Assembly (NCBI RefSeq): GCF_003992665.1
Contig: NZ_RZMX01000007.1
Span: 1-38,380, forward strand
DNA: 38,380 nt
Source of the DNA: Pelagibacterium montanilacus
Lineage (GTDB): Bacteria; Pseudomonadota; Alphaproteobacteria; Rhizobiales; Devosiaceae
Reading direction: 5' to 3'
Within the stretch, counting starts at the first letter, position 1; each line of letters starts with the position of its first letter. The position numbers and the translations under genes were made by a program. The notes under the pieces were generated by a model. That model saw only the letters and a program-made list of their open reading frames with translations, was not told where the DNA came from and ran no database searches. Of the stretch, positions 1 to 8,042 are shown in pieces.

Positions 1-1426
1 TAGCATTACAGTTGCATTTTCGGTTGACATCTGAATCCATGAGTTTCCATGATTCGGAGGTCATGGATGACAGGTGCATCGGTCGAGACAACGCTTGAAC
101 TTTGGGCGTCTTCGTTACGGGAAGTGAAGGCACGGCTGCGCCCGTTGTTCACCCAGGAGCGTGTGGCAGCTTCAGCGGGGCAGTTTTTGGATGGCCTGCT
201 GGGGGACGAAAGACGCAAGACGGGCTGGATGCGCGCGGAAGCGGTAGGCGATCCTGGTCCATGGCGGCAACAGGCAATTCTGGGCCGGGGGCGCTGGGAT
301 GCGGATCGGTTGCGTGACATCGTACGCGATTACACGCTCGAAACGCTTGCGGATCCTGATGCCGTCCTCGTGCTTGATGAGACCGGCTTTCTCAAGCAGG
401 GCAAAGCGTCCTGCGGGGTCGGTCGGCAATATACAGGTTCGGCAGGCAAGATCACCAATTGCCAGATCGGCGTGTTCGCCTCTTACGTCTCCCGGCACGG
501 CCATGCCTTCATCGACCGGGCGCTCTATCTGCCGAAAGTCTGGACGGATGACCGGGATCGTCTGGCGGCAGCGCATGTGCCCGAACACGTCCGCTTTGCC
601 ACCAAACCCGCCTTGGCGCTCACCATGATCGAGCACGCCATCGCTGGCAATGTGCCGTTCTCCTGGGTGGCGGCCGACAGCGTCTATGGCGTGGGTGACA
701 TCGAAATGGCCCTCAAACGAGCAGGCAAGGGCTATGTGCTGGGCGTGAACGCCACCCATTCCTTCCGCTCATGGGACAAGTCGCTGGCCGTGGCTGGAAC
801 GGCAAAGGATATCGCCGAAGCCTTGCCGGAGGAGGCCTGGAGACGGCTGTCGGCAGGCGAGGGAAGCAAAGGCGCGAGACTGCATGATTGGGCCTATCTC
901 GAACTCGCCGATCTTGACGCCGATGATTTCGACGCGGACTTTGCCGGCACCTGGACCCGCGGGCTGATGATCCGCCGCAACATCGCCGATGGTGACCTCG
1001 CTTTTTTCTCCACCTGGTGTCCGGCTGGGACGACCCTGGAGAAATTGGTCACCGTGGAGGGGCACCGTTGGGCGATAGAAGACAGTTTCGAAACCGCCAA
1101 GAACGAGTTTGGCCTCGACCACAATGAGACCCGATCCTGGCATGGCTGGCATCGCCATGTATCGCTCGTCATGCTCGCCTTCGCGATGGTGGCGGTTATC
1201 CGCCATCGCGCCAACGCCGTGCCGCCCCCAAAAACGATGCGGCCCGCAAGGCGCAAGATCGACAGTTGATCCGATGGTCGATTCAGGAAATCCGGCGCAT
1301 CGCTACCCGCCTTGCTCGCGCGCACATTGATCCATCATCCATTATCGCATGGTCGCTCTGGCGACGAGCACATCAGGCCGCCGCTCAACGCGCACAACTC
1401 AAATCGAAAATGCAACTGTAATGCTA
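1..1426 (+). mobile_element. IS701-family-like insertion sequence
   Basis: Perfect 22-bp terminal inverted repeats lie at 1-22 and 1405-1426; the left one begins TAGCATTACAGTTGC and the right one is its exact reverse complement. Between them is one DDE transposase gene. The left end coincides with the first base of the window, so the outer boundary and any target duplication cannot be checked. The right end runs directly into the DUF4336 gene, so the element has landed on that gene's 5' end. The family call comes from the transposase sequence, not from a database match. Confidence 0.85.
67..1269 (+). CDS. IS701-like DDE transposase, C-terminus out of frame
   Basis: This is the DDE transposase of the element. 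I see the conserved block VLVLDETGFLKQGK with its catalytic Asp, then VAADSVYG, and near the C-terminus EGHRWAIEDSFETAKNE with the catalytic Glu region, all typical of IS701-type enzymes. The start at 67 has GGAGG at 56-60 with 6 bp spacing; an ATG at 49 is also in frame. After a C5A5 run at 1225-1234 this frame stops at 1269. The -1 frame continues uninterrupted to TAA at 1419-1421 and reads like the normal family C-terminus (LIRWSIQEIRRIA and later AWSLWRRAHQAA). The protein is therefore either truncated by a 1-base change or extended by -1 frameshifting. Confidence 0.8.
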   Translation: MTGASVETTLELWASSLREVKARLRPLFTQERVAASAGQFLDGLLGDERRKTGWMRAEAVGDPGPWRQQAILGRGRWDADRLRDIVRDYTLETLADPDAVLVLDETGFLKQGKASCGVGRQYTGSAGKITNCQIGVFASYVSRHGHAFIDRALYLPKVWTDDRDRLAAAHVPEHVRFATKPALALTMIEHAIAGNVPFSWVAADSVYGVGDIEMALKRAGKGYVLGVNATHSFRSWDKSLAVAGTAKDIAEALPEEAWRRLSAGEGSKGARLHDWAYLELADLDADDFDADFAGTWTRGLMIRRNIADGDLAFFSTWCPAGTTLEKLVTVEGHRWAIEDSFETAKNEFGLDHNETRSWHGWHRHVSLVMLAFAMVAVIRHRANAVPPPKTMRPARRKIDS

Positions 1427-2158
1427 ACGAGGACCTATCGCCCGCTCAACACGCTCAAGCTGGTTTGCAAGGATATATGGGTTGTCGACGGCCCATTGAT
1501 CGAATTTGGCACATTCCTGGCCAGGCTGCATTTCCCGACGCGGATGACCATCATCCACGTTGGCGGGGGCGACCTGTTCATTTACTCCCCTACGCCACTC
1601 GAGCCGTCCTTGCGGGCCGAGATTGCGGCGATCGGCGATCCCAAATGGATTATCGGCCCCAACAAGATTCACTACTGGTGGGTCCCGCAATGGCAAGAAG
1701 CCTATCCTACAGCCGGTGTATATCTGGCAAGCGGCATCGAGGAGCGGGCTGGTGACAGGATCGATTTCGACCATTTGCCTCTGGTCAAGAGATCCGGCTA
1801 CCCTTGGGATGGGGCCATCGAAACGTTGCCGATCACTGGCGGTTTCATGACTGAGGTGGAGTTCTTCCATTCCTCCAGCAGGACCCTTTTGCTCACCGAC
1901 TTGATCGAAAACTTCGAGCCCGAACGTCTCAACCGCTGGGAGCGGGTGCTGACGAGGTTGGGCGCGGTAGCTGCACCTGATGGCCAGATGCCGCGTGACA
2001 TGCGGCTGACGTTCAAGAACCAACGCGCAGAGCTCAAGGCGGCAGTTGAGCAGATGATCTCCTGGGACCCCGAGCGGGTCATCATCGCACATGGTCTCTG
2101 GTTTGAAACGGACGGGACCGCAGAACTGAAACGCGCATTTCGATGGCTGCTCGGTTAG
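1421..2158 (+). CDS. DUF4336 domain protein with IS-supplied start
   Basis: This is a DUF4336-type protein, a family of unknown function that looks like a metallo-beta-lactamase-fold relative. Recognisable family stretches are WVVDGPLIEFGTF, TRMTIIHVGGGDLF, GPNKIHYWW, FHSSSRTLLLTDLIENF and the end VIIAHGLWFETDGTAELKRAFRWLLG. About 245 residues are present, so the body is nearly complete. The first in-frame ATG adjoining the family sequence lies at 1421, inside the right inverted repeat of the IS. The native start, ribosome site and promoter were therefore probably removed by the insertion. No Shine-Dalgarno is visible before 1421. A longer reading from 1349 would include IS-derived residues. 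Expression is doubtful. Confidence 0.7.
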   Translation: MLTRTYRPLNTLKLVCKDIWVVDGPLIEFGTFLARLHFPTRMTIIHVGGGDLFIYSPTPLEPSLRAEIAAIGDPKWIIGPNKIHYWWVPQWQEAYPTAGVYLASGIEERAGDRIDFDHLPLVKRSGYPWDGAIETLPITGGFMTEVEFFHSSSRTLLLTDLIENFEPERLNRWERVLTRLGAVAAPDGQMPRDMRLTFKNQRAELKAAVEQMISWDPERVIIAHGLWFETDGTAELKRAFRWLLG

Positions 2159-2169
2159 CACCAGTGGCC

Positions 2170-2387
2170 TTTGTCTGGGCCAGTCACCTTTTTTGCGGAT
2201 CGTGCGTGACGGGCGACAACAACGTGGCCGGCCCCCCCGGCAAGAGCCTCCTCGACGCTCACAATCCCGCTGATGGGCAAGATGACAATGGCAGCAGTCC
2301 AACCGCATCCATACGCGGACGTCCGGCCATGAACACCACGATCGCCGCACCGAGCAACGCCAGTACAAACCAAAAGTCAGGGGTCAT
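2170..2387 (-). pseudogene. SLC13-type permease N-terminal remnant
   Basis: Reading leftward from an ATG at 2385-2387 gives MTPDFWFVLALLGAAIVVFM then GRPRMDAVGLL, which resembles the first transmembrane segments of SLC13-family permeases. The frame then ends early. A neighbouring frame carries on with VILPISGIVSVEEALAG, the expected next family block. At least one frameshift separates the two pieces, and nothing family-like follows beyond about 2200. This is the 5' scrap of a lost transporter gene, convergent with the DUF4336 gene. The family call is by eye. The bases from 2388 to 2568 hold nothing I can identify. Confidence 0.55.
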
Positions 2388-2568
2388 GAGCAATCGCAAC
2401 GAGAGGTGTTCAGTTGCATTGGCACTTCATGAGGGCGTCCAGTTCACTTGTTCCCACCTTTTCGACACCCATTTTGCCAGAGCAACCCTGAAGCCTTTCC
2501 GGTTCGGAACACCAGTTCTGAAAATACCCCAAGCTGGAGGTCGTGCCAACTGGCCGCAAAGACTCAGG

Positions 2569-3651
2569 TCAGCCCTCCCTGTCTCCCCTGACGACCAACA
2601 ACTCACCGATGTTTTCGGCGGTGACATAGCCTTTAAGTTCACCGTCGCGCGTGACGATGCCGACCGCTGGTGCATTCTTCTTTCGCATGGCATCGAGCGC
2701 CAGATGCAGGCTGGTGCTGGCACTGACGAGGGGGATGTCGTCATGCATGATGGCGCGCACGGATACATTGCGGTCGGTGTTTTGAAGCGATTTGAACAAA
2801 GCGGAGCGGGTCACGAATCCGGCGATACGATCTTGCACGTCGAGCACGGGGAATTCTTCCTGTGTGGTCCGGATGATGGCATCGGCAGCGTCGGCAAGCG
2901 TTGAGGACGTTGACAAACTTTCAAAAATGGTGATGGCGGCGTCGCGCGCAGCCAGCGCCTTTGCGGCTTCTATCATCGCGACTTCGCCGCTTTCGGCAGT
3001 CGCAGCCAGATAGACGAAAACGGCAACGAATACGAGGATGGGGCTGCCTGCCAACAAACCCAGCAATCCGAACGCAAAGGCAGAAATCTGCCCGGCTTGC
3101 GCCGCATAGCGTGTCGCCCGTGCACGGGGATAACGCATGGCCAGCAGGGCGCGCAGCACCCGTCCGCCATCCATGGGAAAGGCTGGCAGAAGATTAAAGA
3201 GAGCCAGGAACAGGTTGATGCTGGCCAGCCGGAGCACGAAGTCCGCCCTCGGATCATCCAGGGTCATCAAGGTATTGGGATCGATCTGTGCGCCGAGCAG
3301 CAACACAAGCACCAGAACGATGACCATATTTACCGCCGGTCCGGCCAGCGCGACAGCGATCTCCTGCCGGGGAACTTCAGGCATGGTTTCGAGTCGCGCG
3401 AGACCGCCGATCGGCAACAGCGTGATGTCCGGGGTTCGGATGCCGAAGCGGCGCGCCATGAAGACATGGCCGAACTCATGAGCGAGAACGCAAGCGAACA
3501 CGGCGATTATCAGCACGATACCGTCTATTGCCGCTTCCAGCCCACCGGAAAGCCCGGCCGCAATACCGATCCATGCCAGCAGTAGAAGAAAGGTGACATG
3601 GATGCGAACCTGCGTGCCCGAAAGGGTTCCGATGGAAAATGACCAGCTCAT
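2569..3651 (-). CDS. Site-2 protease (M50) with CBS pair, Rip3-like
   Basis: This is an intramembrane zinc metalloprotease of 360 residues. HEFGH at 58-62 gives two zinc-binding His and the catalytic Glu, and NLLPAFPMDGGRVLRALL supplies the third ligand (the Asp of the PMDGG motif). Hydrophobic segments flank both motifs. The C-terminal third carries two CBS repeats (around TTQEEFPVLDVQDRIAGFVTR and NAPAVGIVTRDGELKGYVT), which in related proteins bind adenyl nucleotides. The membrane-protease-plus-CBS architecture and length fit the Rip3-type M50B family. Such enzymes cut membrane-bound substrates such as anti-sigma factors; the substrate here is unknown. The start is ATG at 3651. A degenerate FixK-like palindrome lies 57 bp upstream, matching the spacing used by neighbouring genes. 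Confidence 0.9.
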   Translation of the reverse strand: MSWSFSIGTLSGTQVRIHVTFLLLLAWIGIAAGLSGGLEAAIDGIVLIIAVFACVLAHEFGHVFMARRFGIRTPDITLLPIGGLARLETMPEVPRQEIAVALAGPAVNMVIVLVLVLLLGAQIDPNTLMTLDDPRADFVLRLASINLFLALFNLLPAFPMDGGRVLRALLAMRYPRARATRYAAQAGQISAFAFGLLGLLAGSPILVFVAVFVYLAATAESGEVAMIEAAKALAARDAAITIFESLSTSSTLADAADAIIRTTQEEFPVLDVQDRIAGFVTRSALFKSLQNTDRNVSVRAIMHDDIPLVSASTSLHLALDAMRKKNAPAVGIVTRDGELKGYVTAENIGELLVVRGDREG

Positions 3652-3701
3652 GTGCTCTTGTCTCTGGCGCCAACTACAAGGACGCGCTCCTTTCTTCTAT
3701 A

Positions 3702-3715
3702 ATGATTGCGGTCAC
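3702..3715. promoter_or_regulatory. Degenerate FixK/FNR-like box, site-2 protease
   Basis: ATGATtgcgGTCAC keeps the inner TGAT-N4-GTCA core of the regulon motif but has both outer bases wrong. Its centre is about 57 bp from the ATG of the protease gene, the same geometry as the strong boxes in the window. Position is the main support; the sequence alone would not be convincing. Confidence 0.3.
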
Positions 3716-3881
3716 TCCAGTGAGTGCGCATTTTGCTATTCACGGTCAGCTCTTGGACGCAAGAGTTCAGGGGCTTGTTGCCTGCTTCAGGGCGACATAT
3801 TTCCGAGCTTCCGACCACTGTAACTATGCTTGGGGGAAAGGCATAGCATCCACCGACTGGTTGTTCGGATGGCGATGCGCC

Positions 3882-5477
3882 CTACCACGAGAGTTCGCTG
3901 TCTCTCAATGCGCTTTTCAGCTTGCGAATGATGGCGGCGCGGCCTCTCTCATCGGCAACGGCTTCCAGGGCGTCGCTGATGTCGAGCAACAACTCAGCAT
4001 GTTCGTTGCTGCTGTCTGGCCTTCCTATGGTATCCCGCGCTGCGGTCCTGCGTGAACCGGCTTCACGAACAACGGCGCCGCCAGGAGCTAATTCGAACGA
4101 CTGGTCCAGCAGGGGCGCCACAATCTTTTCGAGCGGGATCAACGATGCCAGGCGTTCTCGCAGGGAGATAAGCGCCGGAGGCTCCCCGTGCACCAGGAAT
4201 AACCCGCCCCGGACCGGCAGGCGTTCCGATACCCAGGCCGCCAATTCCGGTGCATCTGCATGCCCGGAATAGATATCGAGGTAGCGGATGGTGGCAGCGA
4301 CGGTGATTTCCTCTCCGTGAATTCTAACCGCCTTCGCACCTTCGAGCAGCACGCGGCCCAAACTGCCCGCCGCCTGGAACCCGACCATCAAAACCGTAGC
4401 ATGAGGTTGCCACAACCAATTCTTGAGCCGGTGCCTGATGCGACCGGCGTCGCACATACCGCTTGCAGAGATGACGGCATGAAAGCCTGTTCGGTTGTCG
4501 AGGTCCTTGCTCTGCTCGACGGTTTCAGTGACCGTGACGAAGGGCGAGTCCAGCGCATCGAGCAGCGCGCCGCCATTCTCCAGTTCCTTGGCATGTTTTC
4601 TGAACACCTCGGTCGCTTTCGTCGCCAGTGGCGAGTCAATGATGATTGGGAAAGGCTGGACCTGCCCTTGGGTGATGAGCCAAACCAAGTCAACGAGAAC
4701 TTCCTGTGTCCGCTCGACAGCAAATGAAGGGATCAGCAGCGCGCCGCCCCTAGTTATTGCGGCCTCGACCTCGCATTGTAAATTTTCGCGTCGCGCTTTC
4801 AGGGAGGAACCGGTCCTTTCAGTGGCGCCGTAGGTACTTTCGCACACGATATAGTCAAAGCCGGCCGGAGCCTCGGGGTCAGATTGCAGCAGCTTGCTAT
4901 CGGGACCGATATCTCCTGAGAAAAGGATGCGTGTTACCTGGTGAGGGTCTTGCGCTTCCAATTCGATGGACGTCGAGCCAAGCAGATGGCCAGCGTTCCA
5001 AAAGCGAAACCGCAACCCTTCCGCAACGTCAGTCCATGTTTCGTATTCGGCGGATTTGAAGAGTTCAAGGGAATCGAGAGCATCCTGCGCAACGTAGATC
5101 GGCTCGACCGATTCGCGTCGGCGCCACCTACGCCTCTTGCTGCGACGCTGTGCCTCCTGTTCCTGAATGTAAGCTGCGTCTGGCAGCATAACAGAGCAAA
5201 GATCGACCGTTGGTGCCGTGGCATAGATCGGTCCTCTGAACCCTTCTCGCACCAGCCTGGGAAGCAAGCCGCTGTGGTCAATGTGAGCGTGAGTCAGGAT
5301 GACTGCTGCGATCTCATCGGGCGCAAATGGAAATGCTCTGGAATTGAGTTCGCGTTCGGACCGCGATCCCTGGAACATACCGCAATCGATCAGCACCTTG
5401 GACCGCTCTGTCTGCACCAGAAAGCAGGAGCCGGTAACGCCTTGTGCAGCGCCCAAGAATTTGAGGATGGGATGCAT
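3882..5477 (-). CDS. MBL-fold beta-CASP nuclease-like hydrolase
   Basis: This is a metallo-beta-lactamase-fold protein of the beta-CASP type (RNA-processing exonuclease/CPSF-like), 531 residues. THAHIDHSG at 62-70 is the HxHxDH metal site; GHLLGS, FSGDIG and a late SGHAD supply further metal-binding motifs. The central insert with CESTYG and LIPSFAVERTQE is the beta-CASP domain. Family members are 5'-exo or endoribonucleases; the substrate here is unproven. I chose ATG at 5477 because GGAG stands 6 bp upstream and the family usually begins close to the FLGAA motif; a GTG at 5498 is the longer option. The gene is transcribed away from the flavodoxin operon, with its own FixK box upstream. The C-terminal ~100 residues are a less conserved tail. 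Confidence 0.88.
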   Translation of the reverse strand: MHPILKFLGAAQGVTGSCFLVQTERSKVLIDCGMFQGSRSERELNSRAFPFAPDEIAAVILTHAHIDHSGLLPRLVREGFRGPIYATAPTVDLCSVMLPDAAYIQEQEAQRRSKRRRWRRRESVEPIYVAQDALDSLELFKSAEYETWTDVAEGLRFRFWNAGHLLGSTSIELEAQDPHQVTRILFSGDIGPDSKLLQSDPEAPAGFDYIVCESTYGATERTGSSLKARRENLQCEVEAAITRGGALLIPSFAVERTQEVLVDLVWLITQGQVQPFPIIIDSPLATKATEVFRKHAKELENGGALLDALDSPFVTVTETVEQSKDLDNRTGFHAVISASGMCDAGRIRHRLKNWLWQPHATVLMVGFQAAGSLGRVLLEGAKAVRIHGEEITVAATIRYLDIYSGHADAPELAAWVSERLPVRGGLFLVHGEPPALISLRERLASLIPLEKIVAPLLDQSFELAPGGAVVREAGSRRTAARDTIGRPDSSNEHAELLLDISDALEAVADERGRAAIIRKLKSALRDSELSW

Positions 5478-5556
5478 GTTCAACTCCAGCTGTGACACGA
5501 GGCTGCCGTCAATCGCGGTCCCTTCTTCGCTGTGCAGGTATCATCGCAAGGGCGCT

Positions 5557-5570
5557 TTGATCACGATCAA
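5557..5570. promoter_or_regulatory. FixK/FNR box for the MBL nuclease gene
   Basis: TTGATcacgATCAA is a perfect TTGAT-N4-ATCAA palindrome. Its centre is about 87 bp from the chosen nuclease ATG (66 bp from the alternative GTG). A start site about 41 bp from the centre, as for class II activation, would leave a short leader. It is the nuclease-proximal member of two boxes in this divergent intergenic region. Confidence 0.85.
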
Positions 5571-5617
5571 TTCACCGTCCAAACCGCGTTTCGGCCAGCC
5601 GGGCCGCAAGCGGGGCC

Positions 5618-5631
5618 TTGATCGAGATCAA
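5618..5631. promoter_or_regulatory. FixK/FNR box for the flavodoxin-SQR operon
   Basis: TTGATcgagATCAA is a perfect palindrome centred 61 bp before the flavodoxin start codon. The identical 14-mer is used at 10179. With the box at 5557 it gives each divergent gene its own site, 61 bp apart centre to centre. Confidence 0.88.
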
Positions 5632-5670
5632 GGCTGGCGCCTCACCGCAGGGCTAGCCTGAGCTCACATC

Positions 5671-5681
5671 GGGGGGGGGGG
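5671..5681 (+). repeat. G11 homopolymer at the flavodoxin ribosome site
   Basis: Eleven consecutive G lie directly before the TTG start at 5686, leaving 4 bases between tract and start. The tract is the only Shine-Dalgarno-like sequence available. No start codon lies upstream in frame before the stop at 5659-5661, so tract length would alter initiation rather than reading frame. Confidence 0.75.
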
Positions 5682-5685
5682 CATT

Positions 5686-6246
5686 TTGCGCAGCATCGTT
5701 CTCTACTATTCCCAGTCTGGCAACACCAAGCGGGTGGCCGAGCTTCTGGCCACGTCCATGGGGACCATGGCCCTTCGATACACCTGCCCGGCATTTGATG
5801 GGTCGCCTTTTGGTGGCCTGAGGCAAGCGTGGAGCATCTTTTCGTATGCCACACCGAAGATCATATTGCCCAAGGAGTTCGATGGGCACTATGACCTGGT
5901 GGTAATGGCTGGCCCGGTCTGGGGGGCAAGACCCGCCTCACCTTTGCGGGCAATCTTGAAGCAAAAGCCACTCCTCGGCCTTAAGCAGGCGATCTTCCTG
6001 ACCTGTGAAGGAAGTTCGGCTCGTTTCCCAGGAGAAAAAGCACTCAGCGAGGCATGCGCTCTGTGCGCACAACCGCCTGTTGCAGCGGAACTGTTCAAGG
6101 CTATAGACCTTGCCAACGACAAAGTCGGGATCAAGGTCGACGCCTTTGCCGAGTCGCTACGCCGCGCAACTGCGCCAGACACGACCGCTGCGGACCCGAC
6201 CCGAAGCACTGACCAAACGAGCCAGGCATCCGATGCAGCTGCCTGA
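5686..6246 (+). CDS. Flavodoxin-family protein
   Basis: This is a 186-residue flavodoxin-fold protein. IVLYYSQSGNTKRVAELL at 3-20 is the classic phosphate-binding loop for FMN (S/T-x-S-G-N-T), and VVMAGPVWGARPASPL is the second flavin-contact loop. It is probably a cytosolic FMN electron carrier or a quinone/thiol-linked reductase; no signal peptide is seen. The last ~25 residues are Ala/Thr/Asp-rich and probably disordered. The start is TTG at 5686, because no ATG or GTG lies between it and an upstream stop. It is the first gene of an operon, overlapping the SQR-like gene by 14 bp, with a strong FixK box 61 bp upstream. Partner and substrate are unknown. Confidence 0.82.
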   Translation: MRSIVLYYSQSGNTKRVAELLATSMGTMALRYTCPAFDGSPFGGLRQAWSIFSYATPKIILPKEFDGHYDLVVMAGPVWGARPASPLRAILKQKPLLGLKQAIFLTCEGSSARFPGEKALSEACALCAQPPVAAELFKAIDLANDKVGIKVDAFAESLRRATAPDTTAADPTRSTDQTSQASDAAA

Positions 6247-7555
6247 CGTTTCCCTTCCTGACCGTCGCACCGTTTTGAAGATGGCCATTGGCTTGGGTGC
6301 CCTTGCGGCCCTCGGCACTCCAGGTGCCACGGCCCAGCCCGTGGCAACGCGCGCTCGCATCATCATAGCGGGTGCGGGTGCGGCGGGCCTTGCGATCGCC
6401 AATCGGCTCAGCCAGCGCCTGCAGGGTGCAACGATCACATTGATCGACGCGCGGCGCGCCCACTACTACCAGCCCGGATTTACGCTTGTTGCAGCCGGAC
6501 TGAAGCAGCCTTCCTATGCCATTTCCGGCACACATGAGTATGTGCCCAGAAACGCGCAAATCATCGAATCTTCCGTTGCGGAGTTTGATCCCGATGCCAA
6601 TGCGGTAACGACCAGCACCGGCCAACGGCTCGAATATGACTACCTGATTGTCGCAACTGGCCTGACGCTCGACTACGAAGCCATCGAAGGCATGTCGCGA
6701 GAACTTATCGGCACCGAGGGCATCGGCAGTGTCTATGCCGGTCCCCAAGAGGCCGCTGCGACCTATCGGTCCATGTCGGACTTCGCCGATGTGGGCGGTG
6801 TCGGGCTCTTCGGACGACCCGAAACGGAGATGAAATGCGCCGGTGCACCGCTCAAGTATGCCTTCATCACAGAAGACACTCTATCTCGCCGCGGCAATCG
6901 CGGCAAAGCCGAGCTTGTTTACACCGCACACAACGCCAGCCTTTTCGGAGTGCCGATTGTCTCAGAAAAGGTGCGTATGCTGTTTGAAGATCGGGGGATC
7001 GACACCCGATACAATCACGTGATGACAGCCATCGATCCGGGCAGACGGATCGCCACCTTTCGCACGCCTGAGGGCAGCGAGCAGATAGGCTATGATTTTA
7101 TCAACGTCATCCCACCCATGCGGGCGCCGCAAGCAGTGAGACAGAGCGCGCTGGCATGGCAGTCCGGGCCTCTCGCGGCCGATGGATGGGTGGAAGTCGA
7201 TCCCGTCACTCTCCGCCACGTCCGGTACAATAATATCTTTGCGGTGGGCGATATTGCCGGCGTCCAGAAAGGCAAGACTGCGGCCAGCGTCAAATGGCAG
7301 GTGCCGGTCGCCGTCGACCATATCATCGCTGATCTCGCCGGCACCGAGTCCGACAGTGCCTATAACGGATACACCTCTTGCCCGCTGATCACTCGGATCG
7401 GCCGCGCCATGCTGGTCGAGTTCGACTACAACAATAACCTTGTGCCCTCCTTCCCGGGGCTCATTCCTCCGCTCGAGGAGCTCTGGAGTTCCTGGATGAT
7501 CAAGGAAACAGCGCTCAGGCCCACATATCTCGCCATGCTCCGCGGCCAAGCTTGA
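6233..7555 (+). CDS. Tat-exported SQR-like FAD oxidoreductase
   Basis: This is a 440-residue pyridine-nucleotide-disulfide-type flavoprotein resembling sulfide:quinone oxidoreductase or flavocytochrome c sulfide dehydrogenase. The N-terminus has a twin Arg at 11-12 followed by a hydrophobic stretch and an Ala-rich cleavage region, suggesting Tat export. FAD motifs are IIIAGAGAAGLA (43-54) and the late NNIFAVGDIAG. Only two cysteines occur, in EMKCAGAP and YTSCPLITR; these correspond to the two redox cysteines kept in all SQR types, while the third of type I enzymes is absent. The start ATG at 6233 overlaps the flavodoxin gene by 14 bp, so translation is probably coupled. The physiological substrate (sulfide, polysulfide or other) is not shown by sequence. 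Confidence 0.85.
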   Translation: MQLPDVSLPDRRTVLKMAIGLGALAALGTPGATAQPVATRARIIIAGAGAAGLAIANRLSQRLQGATITLIDARRAHYYQPGFTLVAAGLKQPSYAISGTHEYVPRNAQIIESSVAEFDPDANAVTTSTGQRLEYDYLIVATGLTLDYEAIEGMSRELIGTEGIGSVYAGPQEAAATYRSMSDFADVGGVGLFGRPETEMKCAGAPLKYAFITEDTLSRRGNRGKAELVYTAHNASLFGVPIVSEKVRMLFEDRGIDTRYNHVMTAIDPGRRIATFRTPEGSEQIGYDFINVIPPMRAPQAVRQSALAWQSGPLAADGWVEVDPVTLRHVRYNNIFAVGDIAGVQKGKTAASVKWQVPVAVDHIIADLAGTESDSAYNGYTSCPLITRIGRAMLVEFDYNNNLVPSFPGLIPPLEELWSSWMIKETALRPTYLAMLRGQA

Positions 7556-7565
7556 GGAACAAAAG

Positions 7566-7922
7566 ATGAGCACGTTCGATCCCGCAATCATATTCACTGT
7601 ACTTGTTGAGTTCTTCGGCCCATGGCTCTGGTTGGTCCTGCTGCTCGCTGCCATCGGCATTACTTTGTTCGTGCTCGCCTGGCTGCGCGACCGGAAATTG
7701 CTTGTTGGGCGACTGCAAGCAGCACTGGTCCTGGGCATTCTTGGAGGTTTCGCAGCATTGGCGTTTACCTGGTGGATCACGCACTCCTCGATCGGCGACG
7801 TCGGCGGCGCCATCGACGCAATATTGGTCGTGGGCATTTGGCTTGCCGGCTTTCTCGGCGCAACAATTCTCAGCTACGGCGTCCTTGCCCTCGGGCTGTA
7901 TCGGCCCAAGGGGCGTGCTTGA
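7566..7922 (+). CDS. Small inner-membrane protein, DUF5368-like
   Basis: This 118-residue hydrophobic protein has three predicted membrane segments, roughly residues 5-40 (TVLVEFFGPWLWLVLLLAAI), 50-75 and 85-110, with a short charged loop RDRKLL. It resembles the DUF5368 family as I remember it, a family without a known function. GAGGA lies 8 bp before the ATG, and the start is 10 bp after the SQR-like stop, so it is the third gene of the flavodoxin operon. Co-location with an exported quinone-type flavoenzyme suggests a membrane anchor or partner, which is inference only. Confidence 0.7.
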   Translation: MSTFDPAIIFTVLVEFFGPWLWLVLLLAAIGITLFVLAWLRDRKLLVGRLQAALVLGILGGFAALAFTWWITHSSIGDVGGAIDAILVVGIWLAGFLGATILSYGVLALGLYRPKGRA

Positions 7923-7932
7923 TCTCAGTCAA
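7919..7932. promoter_or_regulatory. FixK/FNR box for the polymer-forming protein
   Basis: TTGATctcaGTCAA fits TTGAY-N4-RTCAA. It overlaps the stop codon of the preceding small membrane protein, and its centre is about 117 bp before the next ATG, farther than at the other genes. It could give the next gene its own low-oxygen promoter. Confidence 0.7.
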
Positions 7933-8042
7933 CGACTGCCACTGCCACGGGACGATAGCTTTCCATAAATCCCGCGCCGAAGGCACAGATTGGGCCTATT
8001 GCCTGTCGAAGCGGCTGTCCCCTGGCACCCGGAGTAAATCTG

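Noticed and set aside
3824-3846. CTATGC...GCATAG inverted repeat as a terminator
   Set aside because: A 6-bp stem with an 11-base loop and no T-run is too weak to call.
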